The notes under the pieces: generated by a model
Database searches by the model: none
Told to the model about the DNA's origin: nothing
What the model saw: only the letters and a program-made list of their open reading frames with translations
NCBI GenBank assembly: GCA_035063765.1
Contig: JAPSFT010000003.1
Span: 62,001 to 126,000, forward strand
DNA: 64,000 bases
Direction of reading: 5' to 3'
Source: Deltaproteobacteria bacterium
GTDB taxonomy: Bacteria; Myxococcota_A; UBA9160; PR03
In this document: piece by piece, positions 1 through 8,960 of the stretch
How positions within the stretch are numbered: position 1 is the first letter of the stretch
How the letters are laid out: the number at the start of each line of letters is the position of its first letter
Translations under genes and position numbers: made by a program

Positions 1-1556
1 ACCTTGCCGATCGTGATCGGGTTGTCCTCGACGGCCACGAGCTCCTTCGACCAGACCGAGGCGACCGCCTCGTAGGCGTCCGCGGCGCGGTCGGCGAGCG
101 TGGCACGCTGCTCGCGCAGGCCGAGCGCGCGGCCCAGGCGCCGGGTCAGGCGCTCGTTCTCGGCGAGCCCCGCGAGCTGCTCGCGTGCCTCCGCGAGCAC
201 CTGGTCGAGCTCGCGCGCCTGCTCGGCGAGCCAGCGCTGCTCCTCGCCGGGGGCCCCCTCGGCCGGCGCGGCGGCGCGGGCCGCCAGCGCGGTCCGCTCG
301 CGCTCGACGTCCGCGATCCGGGCTTCGACGAGGCGCCGGTCGCGCTCGTGGTCCGCCTCCAGGCCCGGCAGCTCGCGCGCCCAGGTGCGGAGCTCGTCGC
401 GCGCCGCCCCGCCCGAGAGCACGCGCCAGCGCTCCTGCCACAGCCGGCGCAGCTCGGCGAGCCGTTCGAGCTCGTCCGCGAGCCGCGCCTCGTGGCGCTT
501 GGCCACCACGAGTCCGATCCGGCGCGCGTCGAGCTCGGCGAGCAGCGCGGGGCCCGGCTGCGGCTCGGCGTCGGCGCGCTTCTGCACCGCGTCGAGCCGC
601 CGCTCGGCCGAGCGCACCGCCTGCGCGGCCGCCGGCTGCTCCTCGCGCAGCCGGAGCTCCTGCTGCTCGATCCCCGCGAGCTCCTTGGTGAGCTCGTCCT
701 CGCCGAGCGCGAGCCGCTCCTCCACGAACGCGATCCGGGCAGCCAGCGCCAGCCCGTTCTTGCGCTCGATCTCGACCTCCTGGCGCGCGGTCGCGAGCGC
801 GAGCTCCTCGGCCAGCACGCGCTGGCGGGCGATCTCGCTGGCCAGCTCGGTCCGGCGCAGCACGCGCTCGGCCTCGGCGCGGGCCGGGTCGTCGGCGCCG
901 CTGCCGGCGGCCTCCTTCGCGGCGCGGCGCTCCGCCTCGCGCTTCTCGAGCGTGCGCTTCGCGTCCTCGACGCTCTCCTCCGCGGCGGCCACCGCCGCTC
1001 CGAGCGCCGCCGTGCGCTCGGCCTTCTGGTCGTCGGAGTCGAGGAGCCGGTCGAGCAGGTCGATCGGGAAGGGCGGCTCGGAGCCGACCTCCGCCCCGGG
1101 CCCGTTCGCGAGCTGGCGGTCGAGCGTGGCCAGCACCTCGCCCTGGGTGGCGAGGCGGCGCAGCGCGTCGAGCTGGCGCCCGTAGCTGCGCTCGAGCCGC
1201 TCGAGGAGCATCACCCGCTCGGTGAGGCCGGGCTCCGCGCCGGCCTCGCCGCCCGCCGCGGCGATCCGGGCCGCGAGCGCCTCCCGCTCGGCGCTGACCT
1301 CGCGGCGGCGCGCCTCGATCGTGGCCGGATCGGGCGCCTGGTCCGCTGCCGCGGGCTGCCCTGGCGCCGGCGGTGTCGCCGGCGGCTCGGCCGTGACGAG
1401 CGTCTTCGGGAGCGGGAGCTGCGCCGCCGCGGGCCCGGCGCACACCCCGATCACGGCGCCCGCGGCGAGCAGGCCCGGCCCGGCCAGGCTGGTGAGCAGG
1501 CTGGCGAGCAGGCTGGAGAGCAGGCCGGGGAGCAGGCGGGGGAGCTGCCAGGCCAT
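1..1556 (-). CDS. MscS/KefA-like mechanosensitive channel, N-terminal part (truncated by window edge)
   Basis: About 518 N-terminal codons are visible and the gene runs on past base 1. The ATG at 1556 opens a signal peptide (MAWQLPRLLPGLL..., likely cleaved after AGPAAA). A Pro-rich linker follows, then some 400 residues of charged heptad-like helix typical of the periplasmic coiled-coil region of large MscS relatives. The last visible residues (VWSKELVAVEDNPITIGK) resemble the segment just before the channel helices of KefA/MscK-type proteins. These channels release solutes on hypo-osmotic shock. The pore domain is outside the window, so the family call rests on the coiled coil and this junction. 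The signal-peptide codons form a 12-bp tandem repeat. Confidence 0.6.
   Translation of the reverse strand, partial: MAWQLPRLLPGLLSSLLASLLTSLAGPGLLAAGAVIGVCAGPAAAQLPLPKTLVTAEPPATPPAPGQPAAADQAPDPATIEARRREVSAEREALAARIAAAGGEAGAEPGLTERVMLLERLERSYGRQLDALRRLATQGEVLATLDRQLANGPGAEVGSEPPFPIDLLDRLLDSDDQKAERTAALGAAVAAAEESVEDAKRTLEKREAERRAAKEAAGSGADDPARAEAERVLRRTELASEIARQRVLAEELALATARQEVEIERKNGLALAARIAFVEERLALGEDELTKELAGIEQQELRLREEQPAAAQAVRSAERRLDAVQKRADAEPQPGPALLAELDARRIGLVVAKRHEARLADELERLAELRRLWQERWRVLSGGAARDELRTWARELPGLEADHERDRRLVEARIADVERERTALAARAAAPAEGAPGEEQRWLAEQARELDQVLAEAREQLAGLAENERLTRRLGRALGLREQRATLADRAADAYEAVASVWSKELVAVEDNPITIGK
1484..1543. repeat. 12-bp tandem repeat, five units, inside a signal-peptide coding region
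   Basis: Five consecutive 12-bp units of the form gcaggctggcga differ by one to three bases each. Read on the minus strand they encode a four-residue period (LLPG, LLSS, LLAS, LLTS, then LAG) that forms the hydrophobic core of the signal peptide of the MscS-like protein. Length change by replication slippage would keep the frame. Confidence 0.8.
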
Positions 1557-1593
1557 TGCGCGCCGCGGAAACCGCACGCGCGACGGGGTAGCA

Positions 1594-2913
1594 CTAGGCC
1601 TCTTCGTCCGCCTGCGCGGTGGGCAGGATCGGCCCCTGCAAGGCGCCGGCGTTCGGGCGCACGGCCACCGTGCGCAGCTCGAGCGGCGCCTCGGGCACCG
1701 CGACGTCGCGCACGCCGGCGAGCAGCAGCAGCGCGCCCGCGCGCCCGGCGGTGGAGAGCGCGAAGAGCAGCGCGTAGCCCGCCCGGCCGCCGCCCATGGC
1801 GGCGAAGACCAGGCTGCCGAGCGCCGCGCCCCCGGCGATCGCGAGCGCGTTGGCGAGGTTGTAGATCGTGAGCACGCCGGTGCGTTCCGACGCATGGATG
1901 TGTTCGAAGAAGGAGAGCAGGATGGCGAGCTCGACGGCGCCCCACGCGATGCCGGCGGCGATCTGGATCGCCAGCAGGGCGGGAACCGCATCGCTCGCGA
2001 GCCACAGGACCGGGAGCGGGACGATCCCGAGCGCGCCCGCCCACAGGAGCCGGCGCGCGCCGCGGCGGTGCGCGAGCCGCCCGAGCAGCGGCAGCGCGAC
2101 GATGCGCGAGGCGAAGACCGCCCCGACGAGTCCCGTGAACGAGGCCCACGAGAGCGCCAGGTGCTCCAGCATGTAGGGGGTGAAGAACGGCGCCGCCACG
2201 TTCACGCCGACCTGCATCGCGAGCAGGTAGGCGAGCAACCGCGCGTCGTTGCCGGCCGCGCCGGGACGGAAGCGCCGGCCGAAGTCCAGGAAGGAGACGT
2301 GGCGGTGGTCCTCGGGCAGCGGCACCGGCTCGCTCTGGCTGGCCAGGAAGCCCGCCGACACGAGCCGCGCGAGGCCGGCCGCCGCGAACAGCGCCCCGAA
2401 GAGCCCGAGACGCTCGCCGCCCGCGTCGCCCCACTCGAGGAGCGTGCCGGCCCCGAGCAGGGCGGTGAGCACCGCCGCCTGGCACCAGCGCGAGCGCCGC
2501 GCGAAGAAGCGCGCGCGCTCCGCAGCCGGGATCAGCGTGCCCACCCAGGTGTTCCAGGCCGGCCCGGTCGCGAAGCCGAAGCCCCAGTAGGCCGCCGCGG
2601 CCAGGTAGACGAGCGCCAGCGAGGCCTCGCCGCGCCAGGCCTGGACGGCGAGCGGGAGGAAGCTCACCGCCTGGAGCAGCGCGCAGATCACCACCCAGCG
2701 CCGGTGCGAGCGCAGCCGGCGCACCGCGTAGGGCGACACGAGCTGGAGCACCGCGCCGCCCACCATCGGCACGGTCGCGATCAGGCCGGCGGCCACCTCG
2801 CCGAGCCCCGCTGCGAGCACGAAGGCGGCGAGATACGACTCGCCCATCCCGACCATCACGCTGAAGGCGACGCCGTCGCCGAGCATCGCGCGGCGATCGC
2901 GGGGCTGGGACAC
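1594..2913 (-). CDS. MFS transporter
   Basis: A 439-residue integral membrane protein with about 12 hydrophobic helices, rich in Gly, Ala and Leu, with basic loops typical of the major facilitator superfamily (for example YAVRRLRSHRRW after the second helix and GRLAHRRGARRLLW in the middle loop). The substrate cannot be told from sequence. The GTG at 2913 is preferred because it lies one base after the stop of the upstream gst gene and gives the N-terminus VSQPRDRRAMLGDG; an ATG at 2886 is the alternative. The two genes are probably co-transcribed. Confidence 0.8.
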   Translation of the reverse strand: MSQPRDRRAMLGDGVAFSVMVGMGESYLAAFVLAAGLGEVAAGLIATVPMVGGAVLQLVSPYAVRRLRSHRRWVVICALLQAVSFLPLAVQAWRGEASLALVYLAAAAYWGFGFATGPAWNTWVGTLIPAAERARFFARRSRWCQAAVLTALLGAGTLLEWGDAGGERLGLFGALFAAAGLARLVSAGFLASQSEPVPLPEDHRHVSFLDFGRRFRPGAAGNDARLLAYLLAMQVGVNVAAPFFTPYMLEHLALSWASFTGLVGAVFASRIVALPLLGRLAHRRGARRLLWAGALGIVPLPVLWLASDAVPALLAIQIAAGIAWGAVELAILLSFFEHIHASERTGVLTIYNLANALAIAGGAALGSLVFAAMGGGRAGYALLFALSTAGRAGALLLLAGVRDVAVPEAPLELRTVAVRPNAGALQGPILPTAQADEEA

Positions 2914-2914
2914 G

Positions 2915-3523
2915 CTACTCCGGGACGCGCATCCCGCGCTGGACGGCGGGCCGCTCGCCGATCCGCTCGAGCCAGGCGACCACGCGCGGGTGGTCGAGGA
3001 GCGGCGGCGCCCGGAGGGCGAGCAGCGGCTGCAGCCAGGGATAGTGCATGATGTCGCCGATCGAGTACTCGCCGGCAAGATACCCGCGGCCGTCCGAGAG
3101 GATCCGGTCGAGCACGGCCAGCAGCCGCGACACCTCGTCGCCGAACAGCTCCATGATCTCGCGGCTGCGCTCGGCCTGGGGCTTGCGGAGCTGCGCGCCG
3201 AGCCGGCCCAGGTTCGGGCCGATCCCGCCGGTCTGGAAGAAGGCGTACTGGATCGCGTGGATGCGCCCGGCCGGATCCCCGGGCAGGAGCTTGCCGTAGG
3301 TCTCGGCCAGGTGGAGCAGGATCGCCCCCGACTCCCAGACGACGAGCCCGTCGTCCTCGAGCACCGGGATCTTGTGGTTGGGGTTGAGCGCCAGGAACGA
3401 GGGCTCCATCTGCTCCTTGCGCTCGAGGTGGACCCAGTGCACCTCGTAGGGCACGCCGATCTCCTCGAGCGCGATCGAGGCCTTGCGGCCGTTCGGGGTG
3501 GTGGCGGTGTACAGGCGGATCAC
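2915..3523 (-). CDS. Glutathione S-transferase family protein
   Basis: A 202-residue soluble protein. Residues 1-80 form the thioredoxin-like GST N domain (IRLYTATTPNGRKASIALEE, then NPNHKIPVLEDDGLVVWES with the cis-Pro and glutathione-binding Glu-Ser). Residues 90-200 form the helical C domain. Start and end of the protein resemble YghU/Ure2-like GSTs that use Asn or Thr rather than Tyr or Ser near the thiol. It starts at GTG 3523, six bases after GGGAGG. The stop lies just before the MFS gene. The likely role is conjugation or reduction of electrophiles; the substrate is unknown. Confidence 0.88.
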   Translation of the reverse strand: MIRLYTATTPNGRKASIALEEIGVPYEVHWVHLERKEQMEPSFLALNPNHKIPVLEDDGLVVWESGAILLHLAETYGKLLPGDPAGRIHAIQYAFFQTGGIGPNLGRLGAQLRKPQAERSREIMELFGDEVSRLLAVLDRILSDGRGYLAGEYSIGDIMHYPWLQPLLALRAPPLLDHPRVVAWLERIGERPAVQRGMRVPE

Positions 3524-3599
3524 GGCGGCCTCCCGTGGGCACGCTACCACAGGCGCTTTTCTGCTCCGCAGCCGACGCGGCGGCGCGTAGGATGGAACG

Positions 3600-4772
3600 A
3601 TGAAGGCCGCCGCCCTGCTGCTTGCCCTCCTGCTCTCCGCCGCGCCCGCCCGCGCGGACGACGTGCCGCCCGACGCCGTCGTCGCCGTCTTGCCGTTCGG
3701 GAAGGCGGAGGAGCCGAACCGGATCCTCCTCGACCTGGCGCCCGACGGCGCGCCGCCCTTCCCGCTGCTGCTCGACACGGGTGCCAGCATCAGCGTGCTG
3801 ACACCCCTGGCCGCACGCGCGGCCGGCGTCTCGGTCCGGCGCCACAAGAGCGAACCGTACCGGCGCAGGACGCGCCTCGGCCGGGACCTGCTCTTCCAGG
3901 TGGACACGAGCTCGAGCGACACCGGCTCGAAGACGGGCTGGGAGTATGGCGTGGTCGGCGGCGACTTCCTGGAGGCCTACGTGGTCGAGATCGACTTCAC
4001 GATGCGCGTGGTCCGGTTCCTGGATCCCGACCGCTTCCGCGTGCCCGAGGGTGCCACGGAGCCCGAGGAGGCGGTGGTGCCCTTCACCTTGACCGCCCAC
4101 AGGCCCTCGCTCGAGGTCGCGATCGACGGGCGTCCCCTGCGCCTGCTCCTCGAAACCGGCGTGCAGCCCGCCCTGGTCCTCTCCGGGGACGCGGCCCGCT
4201 CGGTCGGCATCGACCCCGACGCGCTCCCGGACACGGGGACCCTCGGTACGACGCTCGGGCCGATGCAGGTGCGCTTCCACGAGGTCCGCTCGCTGTCGAT
4301 CGGGGGGCTCGCCGTCGGGCCGGTGCCGGCCCTGGTGTCGCCGCGCGGCTGGTACAACCTGGCGGGCCGAAGCGACTCGGTGGTCGCCTACGACGTGCTG
4401 TCGCGCTTCCTGGTCCGGATCGACTACCCGCGCCGGCGCCTGTGGCTGCGCCGCGAGTCCGAGGCGGTGCCGTTCTTCGGGTCCGATTACGGAGCGATGA
4501 GCGCGGCGGGTGCGGTCGTCTACGAGGATCCGATCGGCGAGATCGCCGTGCTCGTGGTGCGCCCGGGTACACCCGCCGAGCGGCGCGGCCTGCGGCGCGG
4601 CGACCAGATCCTGCGCGACGGCCCGGGCGGGCGCCGCCTCTCGGTGCCCGAGGTGCTCGATGCGCTGCAGGGGGAGGCGCCGCTGCGCGTGGTCCGCGAC
4701 GAGGGCGGCGTCCCGCGCGAGCACACGCTCGCGGCGCCCGCCGCCGCGGAGGACGCCAGCGCCGCGAACTGA
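3600..4772 (+). CDS. Exported retropepsin-like aspartic protease with C-terminal PDZ domain
   Basis: A 390-residue protein with a signal peptide (MKAAALLLALLLSAAPARA). Two retropepsin-like lobes follow. The first carries FPLLLDTGASISVLT with the catalytic DTG at 59-61. The second has LLLETGVQPALVLS at the equivalent place, with Glu 185 instead of Asp. Residues 300-378 form a PDZ domain (VLVVRPGTPAERRGLRRGDQ). It is probably periplasmic and may bind or cleave protein C-termini. Whether the second lobe is only structural is open. It is transcribed divergently from gst across a 76-bp gap. Confidence 0.75.
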   Translation: MKAAALLLALLLSAAPARADDVPPDAVVAVLPFGKAEEPNRILLDLAPDGAPPFPLLLDTGASISVLTPLAARAAGVSVRRHKSEPYRRRTRLGRDLLFQVDTSSSDTGSKTGWEYGVVGGDFLEAYVVEIDFTMRVVRFLDPDRFRVPEGATEPEEAVVPFTLTAHRPSLEVAIDGRPLRLLLETGVQPALVLSGDAARSVGIDPDALPDTGTLGTTLGPMQVRFHEVRSLSIGGLAVGPVPALVSPRGWYNLAGRSDSVVAYDVLSRFLVRIDYPRRRLWLRRESEAVPFFGSDYGAMSAAGAVVYEDPIGEIAVLVVRPGTPAERRGLRRGDQILRDGPGGRRLSVPEVLDALQGEAPLRVVRDEGGVPREHTLAAPAAAEDASAAN

Positions 4773-4800
4773 GGCCGGCTTCGCTGCTATCCGTCTCCGG

Positions 4801-5649
4801 ATGCCGGAGGGCGATCCGCTCGCGCGCCTGCTCGCGCGCCTCGAGCTCGAGCCCGGGGGCGCGGGCGCCTTCGCGGCGGCGCCCGTGCAGGCGGGGCGGC
4901 GCCTGTTCGGGGGCCTGCTCGCGGCGCAGGCGGCGGTGGCCGCCGCGCGCACCGTCGCGGGCGCGCGGCTCCACTCGCTCCACGGCTACTTCCTGCGCCC
5001 CGGGCGCCCGGGCGCGGCGCTCCGCTTCGAGGTGACGCGCGTGCGCGACGGGCGGCGCTTCGCGACCCGGCGCGTGCTCGTCCTCCAGCTCGGCGAGCCG
5101 GTCTTCGAGCTGGCCTGCGGCTTCACGGGCGACGAGCAGGGCGTGGCCCACGCGCACGAGCCGCCGCTCGCCCCGGCGCCCCCGCCCGAGGGCCTGCCCG
5201 ACTGGGAGAGCCTGCGCGCCGCCGAGACCGGCGAGCCGGCCCGGCCCCCCGACGCGATCGAGGTGCGCGTGTGCCAGCCCGCCGACGATCGCCCGGGCGC
5301 TCCCGCTCCGCCCCACCGCCTGGTGTGGATGCGCCCGCGCGGGCGGCTGCCCGAGGATCCCGTGCTGCACGCCGCCGCGCTCGTCTACGCGAGCGATCGC
5401 ACGCTCCTGCGCACGGCGGCGCGCCTGCATGGCGGCCTGCGGGAGCGGCTGCCCGCGAGCCTCGATCACGCGGTCTGGCTGCACCGGCCGCCGCGCTGGG
5501 ACGACTGGATCCTCTACGCGAGCGAGACCCCGATCGCGCACGGCGGCCGCGCCTGGGTCGCGGGCCGGATCCTCGACCGCAGCGGCGCGCGCCTCGCCAG
5601 CGTCGTCCAGGAAGGGCTCCTGCGGCGGCCGCGCCGGGCGGGCGGCTAG
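4801..5649 (+). CDS. tesB: TesB-type acyl-CoA thioesterase (double hotdog)
   Basis: A 282-residue protein matching acyl-CoA thioesterase II in length and motifs. The first hotdog has LHSLHGYFLRPG. The second has VYASDRTLL and SLDHAVWLHRPPRWDDW, which holds the catalytic-region Asp, followed by ASETPIAHGGRAWVAGRI. It hydrolyses acyl-CoA to free acid and CoA in the cytoplasm. The ATG at 4801 lies 28 bp after the protease gene, so co-transcription is possible. Its stop overlaps the stop of the converging kinase gene by four bases. Confidence 0.88.
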   Translation: MPEGDPLARLLARLELEPGGAGAFAAAPVQAGRRLFGGLLAAQAAVAAARTVAGARLHSLHGYFLRPGRPGAALRFEVTRVRDGRRFATRRVLVLQLGEPVFELACGFTGDEQGVAHAHEPPLAPAPPPEGLPDWESLRAAETGEPARPPDAIEVRVCQPADDRPGAPAPPHRLVWMRPRGRLPEDPVLHAAALVYASDRTLLRTAARLHGGLRERLPASLDHAVWLHRPPRWDDWILYASETPIAHGGRAWVAGRILDRSGARLASVVQEGLLRRPRRAGG

Positions 5650-7307
5650 GGCTCCGCGCGCCTGCGCAGGGTCGCCTGCTCGATCCCGCGCAGCCGCTCG
5701 GCCACCTCGGCGGCCGAGCCGGGACGCTCGTCGGGCTTCTTGGCGAGGAGCTGGAGCACGAGGTCGGCGAGCGCGTCCGGCAGCTCGTGGGCGCGCTCGC
5801 GCGGATCCGGCGGCTGCGTCTCGCGATGGTGTCGGGCAGGATCCCCTTCGTCGAACGGGACCGTCCCGGTGAGCAGCTCGAAGAGCGTGACCCCGAGCGC
5901 GTAGAGGTCGGCGCGCTCGTCCGCGTCCACGCCCGACGCCTGCTCGGGCGCCATGTAGTCGGGGGTGCCGCCGATGCGCGTCGAGCGCCGGCGCACGGCC
6001 TCCAGCATCTTGGCGAGCCCGAAGTCCATGATCTTCACGATCCGGTCGCGGGTCAGGAACAGGTTCGCGGTCTTGACGTCGCGGTGGACGATGCGCCGCT
6101 CGTGGGCGTAGGCGAGGCCGGCCGCGGCCTGGCGGCCGAGCCAGGCCACCTCGGAGGCGGCCATCCGCCTGCGCCGGTGGAGCAGGCTCGAGAGCGGCTG
6201 GCCCTCGAGGTACTCCATGGTCAGGAAGTAGGCGCCGTCCTCGTGATCGACGTCGTAGAGGGTCACGATGTGGGGGTGGTTGAGCTGGGCGGCGCTGCGT
6301 GCCTCGCGCAGCAGGAGCTGCACGGCGCGCGGGTGCGTCTGGAGGTCCTCCGGGAGCCGCTTGAGCGCGACGATGCGGTCGAGCCGCTTGTCGCGGGCCT
6401 GGTAGACGACGCCCATCCCGCCGCGCCCGATCTCGGCGAGCAGCTCGTAGCGGCCGCCGCCGGGGAACGGCGTCGCAGACGCGGCGTCGCTCGCCAGCGC
6501 CTCGGCCAGGGCCGCCTCGGTGCGGGCGTCGAGGGCGGCGGCGTCGAAGGCGGTCGCGGTGTGCCGGACGGTCGTCTTCTGCCCGCCCGGAGGGACGCGC
6601 ACGGTGTCGCGCGGGAAGGCCTTCGTCGGCGGAGGCTCGGGCACGGGCGCGAGCGGCAGCGGGATCGTCGGCGCGAACGAGGCGGAGGGGAGCGACGCCG
6701 GCTCCGGCGCCGCGGGCCCGGGAGCGCCGGCTGCCGGCGTCGCCGCGCTCGCTGGCGAGGATGGCTGGCGCCGGCGGGCGAAGGCGAGGCCGACGCCCGC
6801 GAGGGCCGCCGCGAAGAACCCGAGCAGCGCCAGGCGGCGCAGGCCCAGGTGGGCGAGCCCGTCCCGGAGCAGCTCGGGCTCGGCCGCGAGCGCCGCGGGC
6901 GGCCGCTCGGGCCGGGGCGGAGGAAGCGGCAGGGGAGCGAGGGGCTCCTGCGCGAGCGGGACCGGCGCGGGGGCGGGCGGCCGCCGCGGTGCCGCTCGCG
7001 GAGACGGGCGCCCGACGGGCTTCGGCGCGGGCTTCGCGACCGTCTCCTGTTCGGCGGGCTGCGCCTCCTCGCTGCGGTCGAAGCCGTCGCCGATCCCGCG
7101 CGCCGCCTTCTTCGTCGCGGCCCCGATCTGGCCCGGGACGCGCTTGATCGCCCGCCAGACCCGGGCCGCGCCGCTCGGCTCCTCGGCCGCCGGGGCCGGC
7201 GTGCCGAGCAGGGCGAGCCCCAGCACCGCGAGGACGCACGCCACCCGGCGTACGGGGGCGCTCCCGCACCGATTCCGGCGCGCGGGGCTTTCGGAAGCTC
7301 CAAGCAC
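5646..7307 (-). CDS. Ser/Thr protein kinase with periplasmic N-terminal region
   Basis: A protein of about 553 residues. It has a signal-like hydrophobic segment near residue 22-40 (ending PAPAA), a Pro/Ala-rich presumably periplasmic stretch and one membrane helix (LALLGFFAAALAGVGLAFARRR). A complete Hanks-type kinase domain is at the C-terminus: GRGGMGVVYQA loop, VALKRL lysine, IVHRDVKTANLFL catalytic loop, IMDFGLAK metal site and GGTPDYMAPEQ. The active site looks intact. The kinase lies after the membrane helix, the reverse of PknB. ATG 7307 is the longest start; GTG at 7244 would begin nearer the hydrophobic segment. It is a tandem paralogue of the next gene. Confidence 0.88.
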   Translation of the reverse strand: MLGASESPARRNRCGSAPVRRVACVLAVLGLALLGTPAPAAEEPSGAARVWRAIKRVPGQIGAATKKAARGIGDGFDRSEEAQPAEQETVAKPAPKPVGRPSPRAAPRRPPAPAPVPLAQEPLAPLPLPPPRPERPPAALAAEPELLRDGLAHLGLRRLALLGFFAAALAGVGLAFARRRQPSSPASAATPAAGAPGPAAPEPASLPSASFAPTIPLPLAPVPEPPPTKAFPRDTVRVPPGGQKTTVRHTATAFDAAALDARTEAALAEALASDAASATPFPGGGRYELLAEIGRGGMGVVYQARDKRLDRIVALKRLPEDLQTHPRAVQLLLREARSAAQLNHPHIVTLYDVDHEDGAYFLTMEYLEGQPLSSLLHRRRRMAASEVAWLGRQAAAGLAYAHERRIVHRDVKTANLFLTRDRIVKIMDFGLAKMLEAVRRRSTRIGGTPDYMAPEQASGVDADERADLYALGVTLFELLTGTVPFDEGDPARHHRETQPPDPRERAHELPDALADLVLQLLAKKPDERPGSAAEVAERLRGIEQATLRRRAEP

Positions 7308-7349
7308 CTGCCCCGGATCGGGTTTCTGGACCCCGAGCTGAAGCCCGGG

Positions 7350-8870
7350 CTAGCCCACCCGGCGGGGCGCCGCCGCGAGCTCGATCGCGCGCAGCCGCTC
7401 CGCCACCTCCGCGGCCGAGCCCGGACGCCCGCGCGGCTCCTTGGCGAGGAGCTCGAGCACCAGCTCGGCGAGCGCGGCGGGCGTCCCGGGCGCCCGCTCC
7501 CGCGGATCGGGGGGCGGCGTCTCGCGGTGGTGGCGCATCGCGTCGCCCTCCTCGAAGAGCACCCGCCCGGTGAGCAGCTCGTGGAGCGTCGCGCCGAGCG
7601 CGTAGAGGTCCGCCCGCCCGTCCACCTCGAGGCCCAGCGTCTGCTCGGGCGCCATGTAGTCGGGAGTGCCACCGATGCGTGTCGCTCGCCGGCGCACGGC
7701 GTCGATCACCTTGGCGAGCCCGAAATCCATGACCTTCACGATCCGCCCGCGGGTGAGGAACAGGTTCGCGGTCTTGACGTCGCGGTGGACGATGCCCCGC
7801 TCGTGCGCGTAGCCGAGGCCCGCGGCGGCCTGCCGTCCGAGCCAGGCCACCTCGGCCGCCGGGAAGCGGCCGCGCCGCGCGAGCAGGCTCGAGAGCGGCT
7901 GGCCCTCGAGGTACTCCATGGTCAGGAAGTAGGCGCCGTCCTCGTGGTCGACGTCGTAGACGGTCACGATGTGGGGATGGTTGAGCCGGGCGGCGCTGCG
8001 CGCCTCGCGCAGCAGGAGCTGCACCGCGCGGGGGCGGGTCTCCATGCTCTCGGGCAGGCGCTTGAGCGCGACGATGCGGTCGAGCCGCCGGTCGCGCGCC
8101 CGGTAGACGACGCCCATCCCGCCGCGCCCGATCTCGGCGAGGAGCTCGTAGCGGCCGGTGACGGGGAACGGGGTGGGGCGCTCGGCGGCGGCCGCCGCCG
8201 TGGCGGGCCGGGCCGGCACGGGAGCGGGGTCGCGCGGGCGCGTGGTGCGCTCGCGGGCCGGCGGAGGGCCAGGGTCACGCGGGTGCGTGGTCCGCTCGTG
8301 GGCCGGCGGGGGCGGCGGTGCGGCCTCCGGCGGTGCGGGCGCCGCTGCGAGTGCGCCGGCGCTCGGGCGGCGCCGCCGCGTGAGCCAGGCGCCGGCGAGG
8401 GCGGTCGCGAGCAGCGCGGCGAGCCCGGCCGCCCAGCCGTTCGTACCGCTCGCGTGCGGCGCGGGGGGCAGGGCGGCGGGGGCAGCGCGGGCAGCGGCCG
8501 GCTCCGGCGCCGGCGCGCCGTCGAAGAGCGGGTCGAGCGCCGGATCCCAGGCTCCTGGATCGGGCGGGAGCGCCGCCCCGAGCGGGTCGTTGCCGGCGCG
8601 CTCGGGATCGGGGGGCAGCGCGGGCGGCCGCGCGGGGGGGTCCAAACGGTCGAGCTCGCGCCGGCCCTGCTCGACGCCGGCCTCGAGCTCGCGCAGCGCA
8701 CGTCCGGTCGCGACCCCGAGCTGGCGGGGGACCCGCCGCAGGGTCCTCCAGGTGCGCGCCGGGATGTCGTCGTGGCGGCGCTCGGCCCCGGCGGCCGCGG
8801 GGAGCGCCGCGAGCAGCCAGGCGAGCCCGGCAGCGACCCACGGGCGGAGCCTTTGCGCAGCGCGAGCCAT
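7350..8870 (-). CDS. Ser/Thr protein kinase with periplasmic N-terminal region (tandem paralogue)
   Basis: A 506-residue protein with the same layout as the next kinase downstream: signal peptide (VAAGLAWLLAALPAAAGA), a segment TWRTLRRVPRQLGVATGRA matching VWRAIKRVPGQIGAATKKA in the paralogue, a Pro-rich linker, one membrane helix (AGLAALLATALAGAWLTRRRR) and a C-terminal kinase domain. The kinase has GRGGMGVVYRA, VALKRL, IVHRDVKTANLFL, MDFGLAK and GGTPDYMAPEQ. The two kinase domains are close to identical over long stretches, so this is a recent duplication. The ATG at 8870 sits just before the hydrophobic signal. Substrates and the signal sensed are unknown. Confidence 0.9.
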   Translation of the reverse strand: MARAAQRLRPWVAAGLAWLLAALPAAAGAERRHDDIPARTWRTLRRVPRQLGVATGRALRELEAGVEQGRRELDRLDPPARPPALPPDPERAGNDPLGAALPPDPGAWDPALDPLFDGAPAPEPAAARAAPAALPPAPHASGTNGWAAGLAALLATALAGAWLTRRRRPSAGALAAAPAPPEAAPPPPPAHERTTHPRDPGPPPARERTTRPRDPAPVPARPATAAAAAERPTPFPVTGRYELLAEIGRGGMGVVYRARDRRLDRIVALKRLPESMETRPRAVQLLLREARSAARLNHPHIVTVYDVDHEDGAYFLTMEYLEGQPLSSLLARRGRFPAAEVAWLGRQAAAGLGYAHERGIVHRDVKTANLFLTRGRIVKVMDFGLAKVIDAVRRRATRIGGTPDYMAPEQTLGLEVDGRADLYALGATLHELLTGRVLFEEGDAMRHHRETPPPDPRERAPGTPAALAELVLELLAKEPRGRPGSAAEVAERLRAIELAAAPRRVG

Positions 8871-8960
8871 CCGTCCTGGATCGGGTCGCCCGGAGCGCGG
8901 CTGAAGCGCCGCGCCGGGGCGGGGCCCTGCCTCGCGGCGGGGGGTAGAGTGGGTCCGCCC

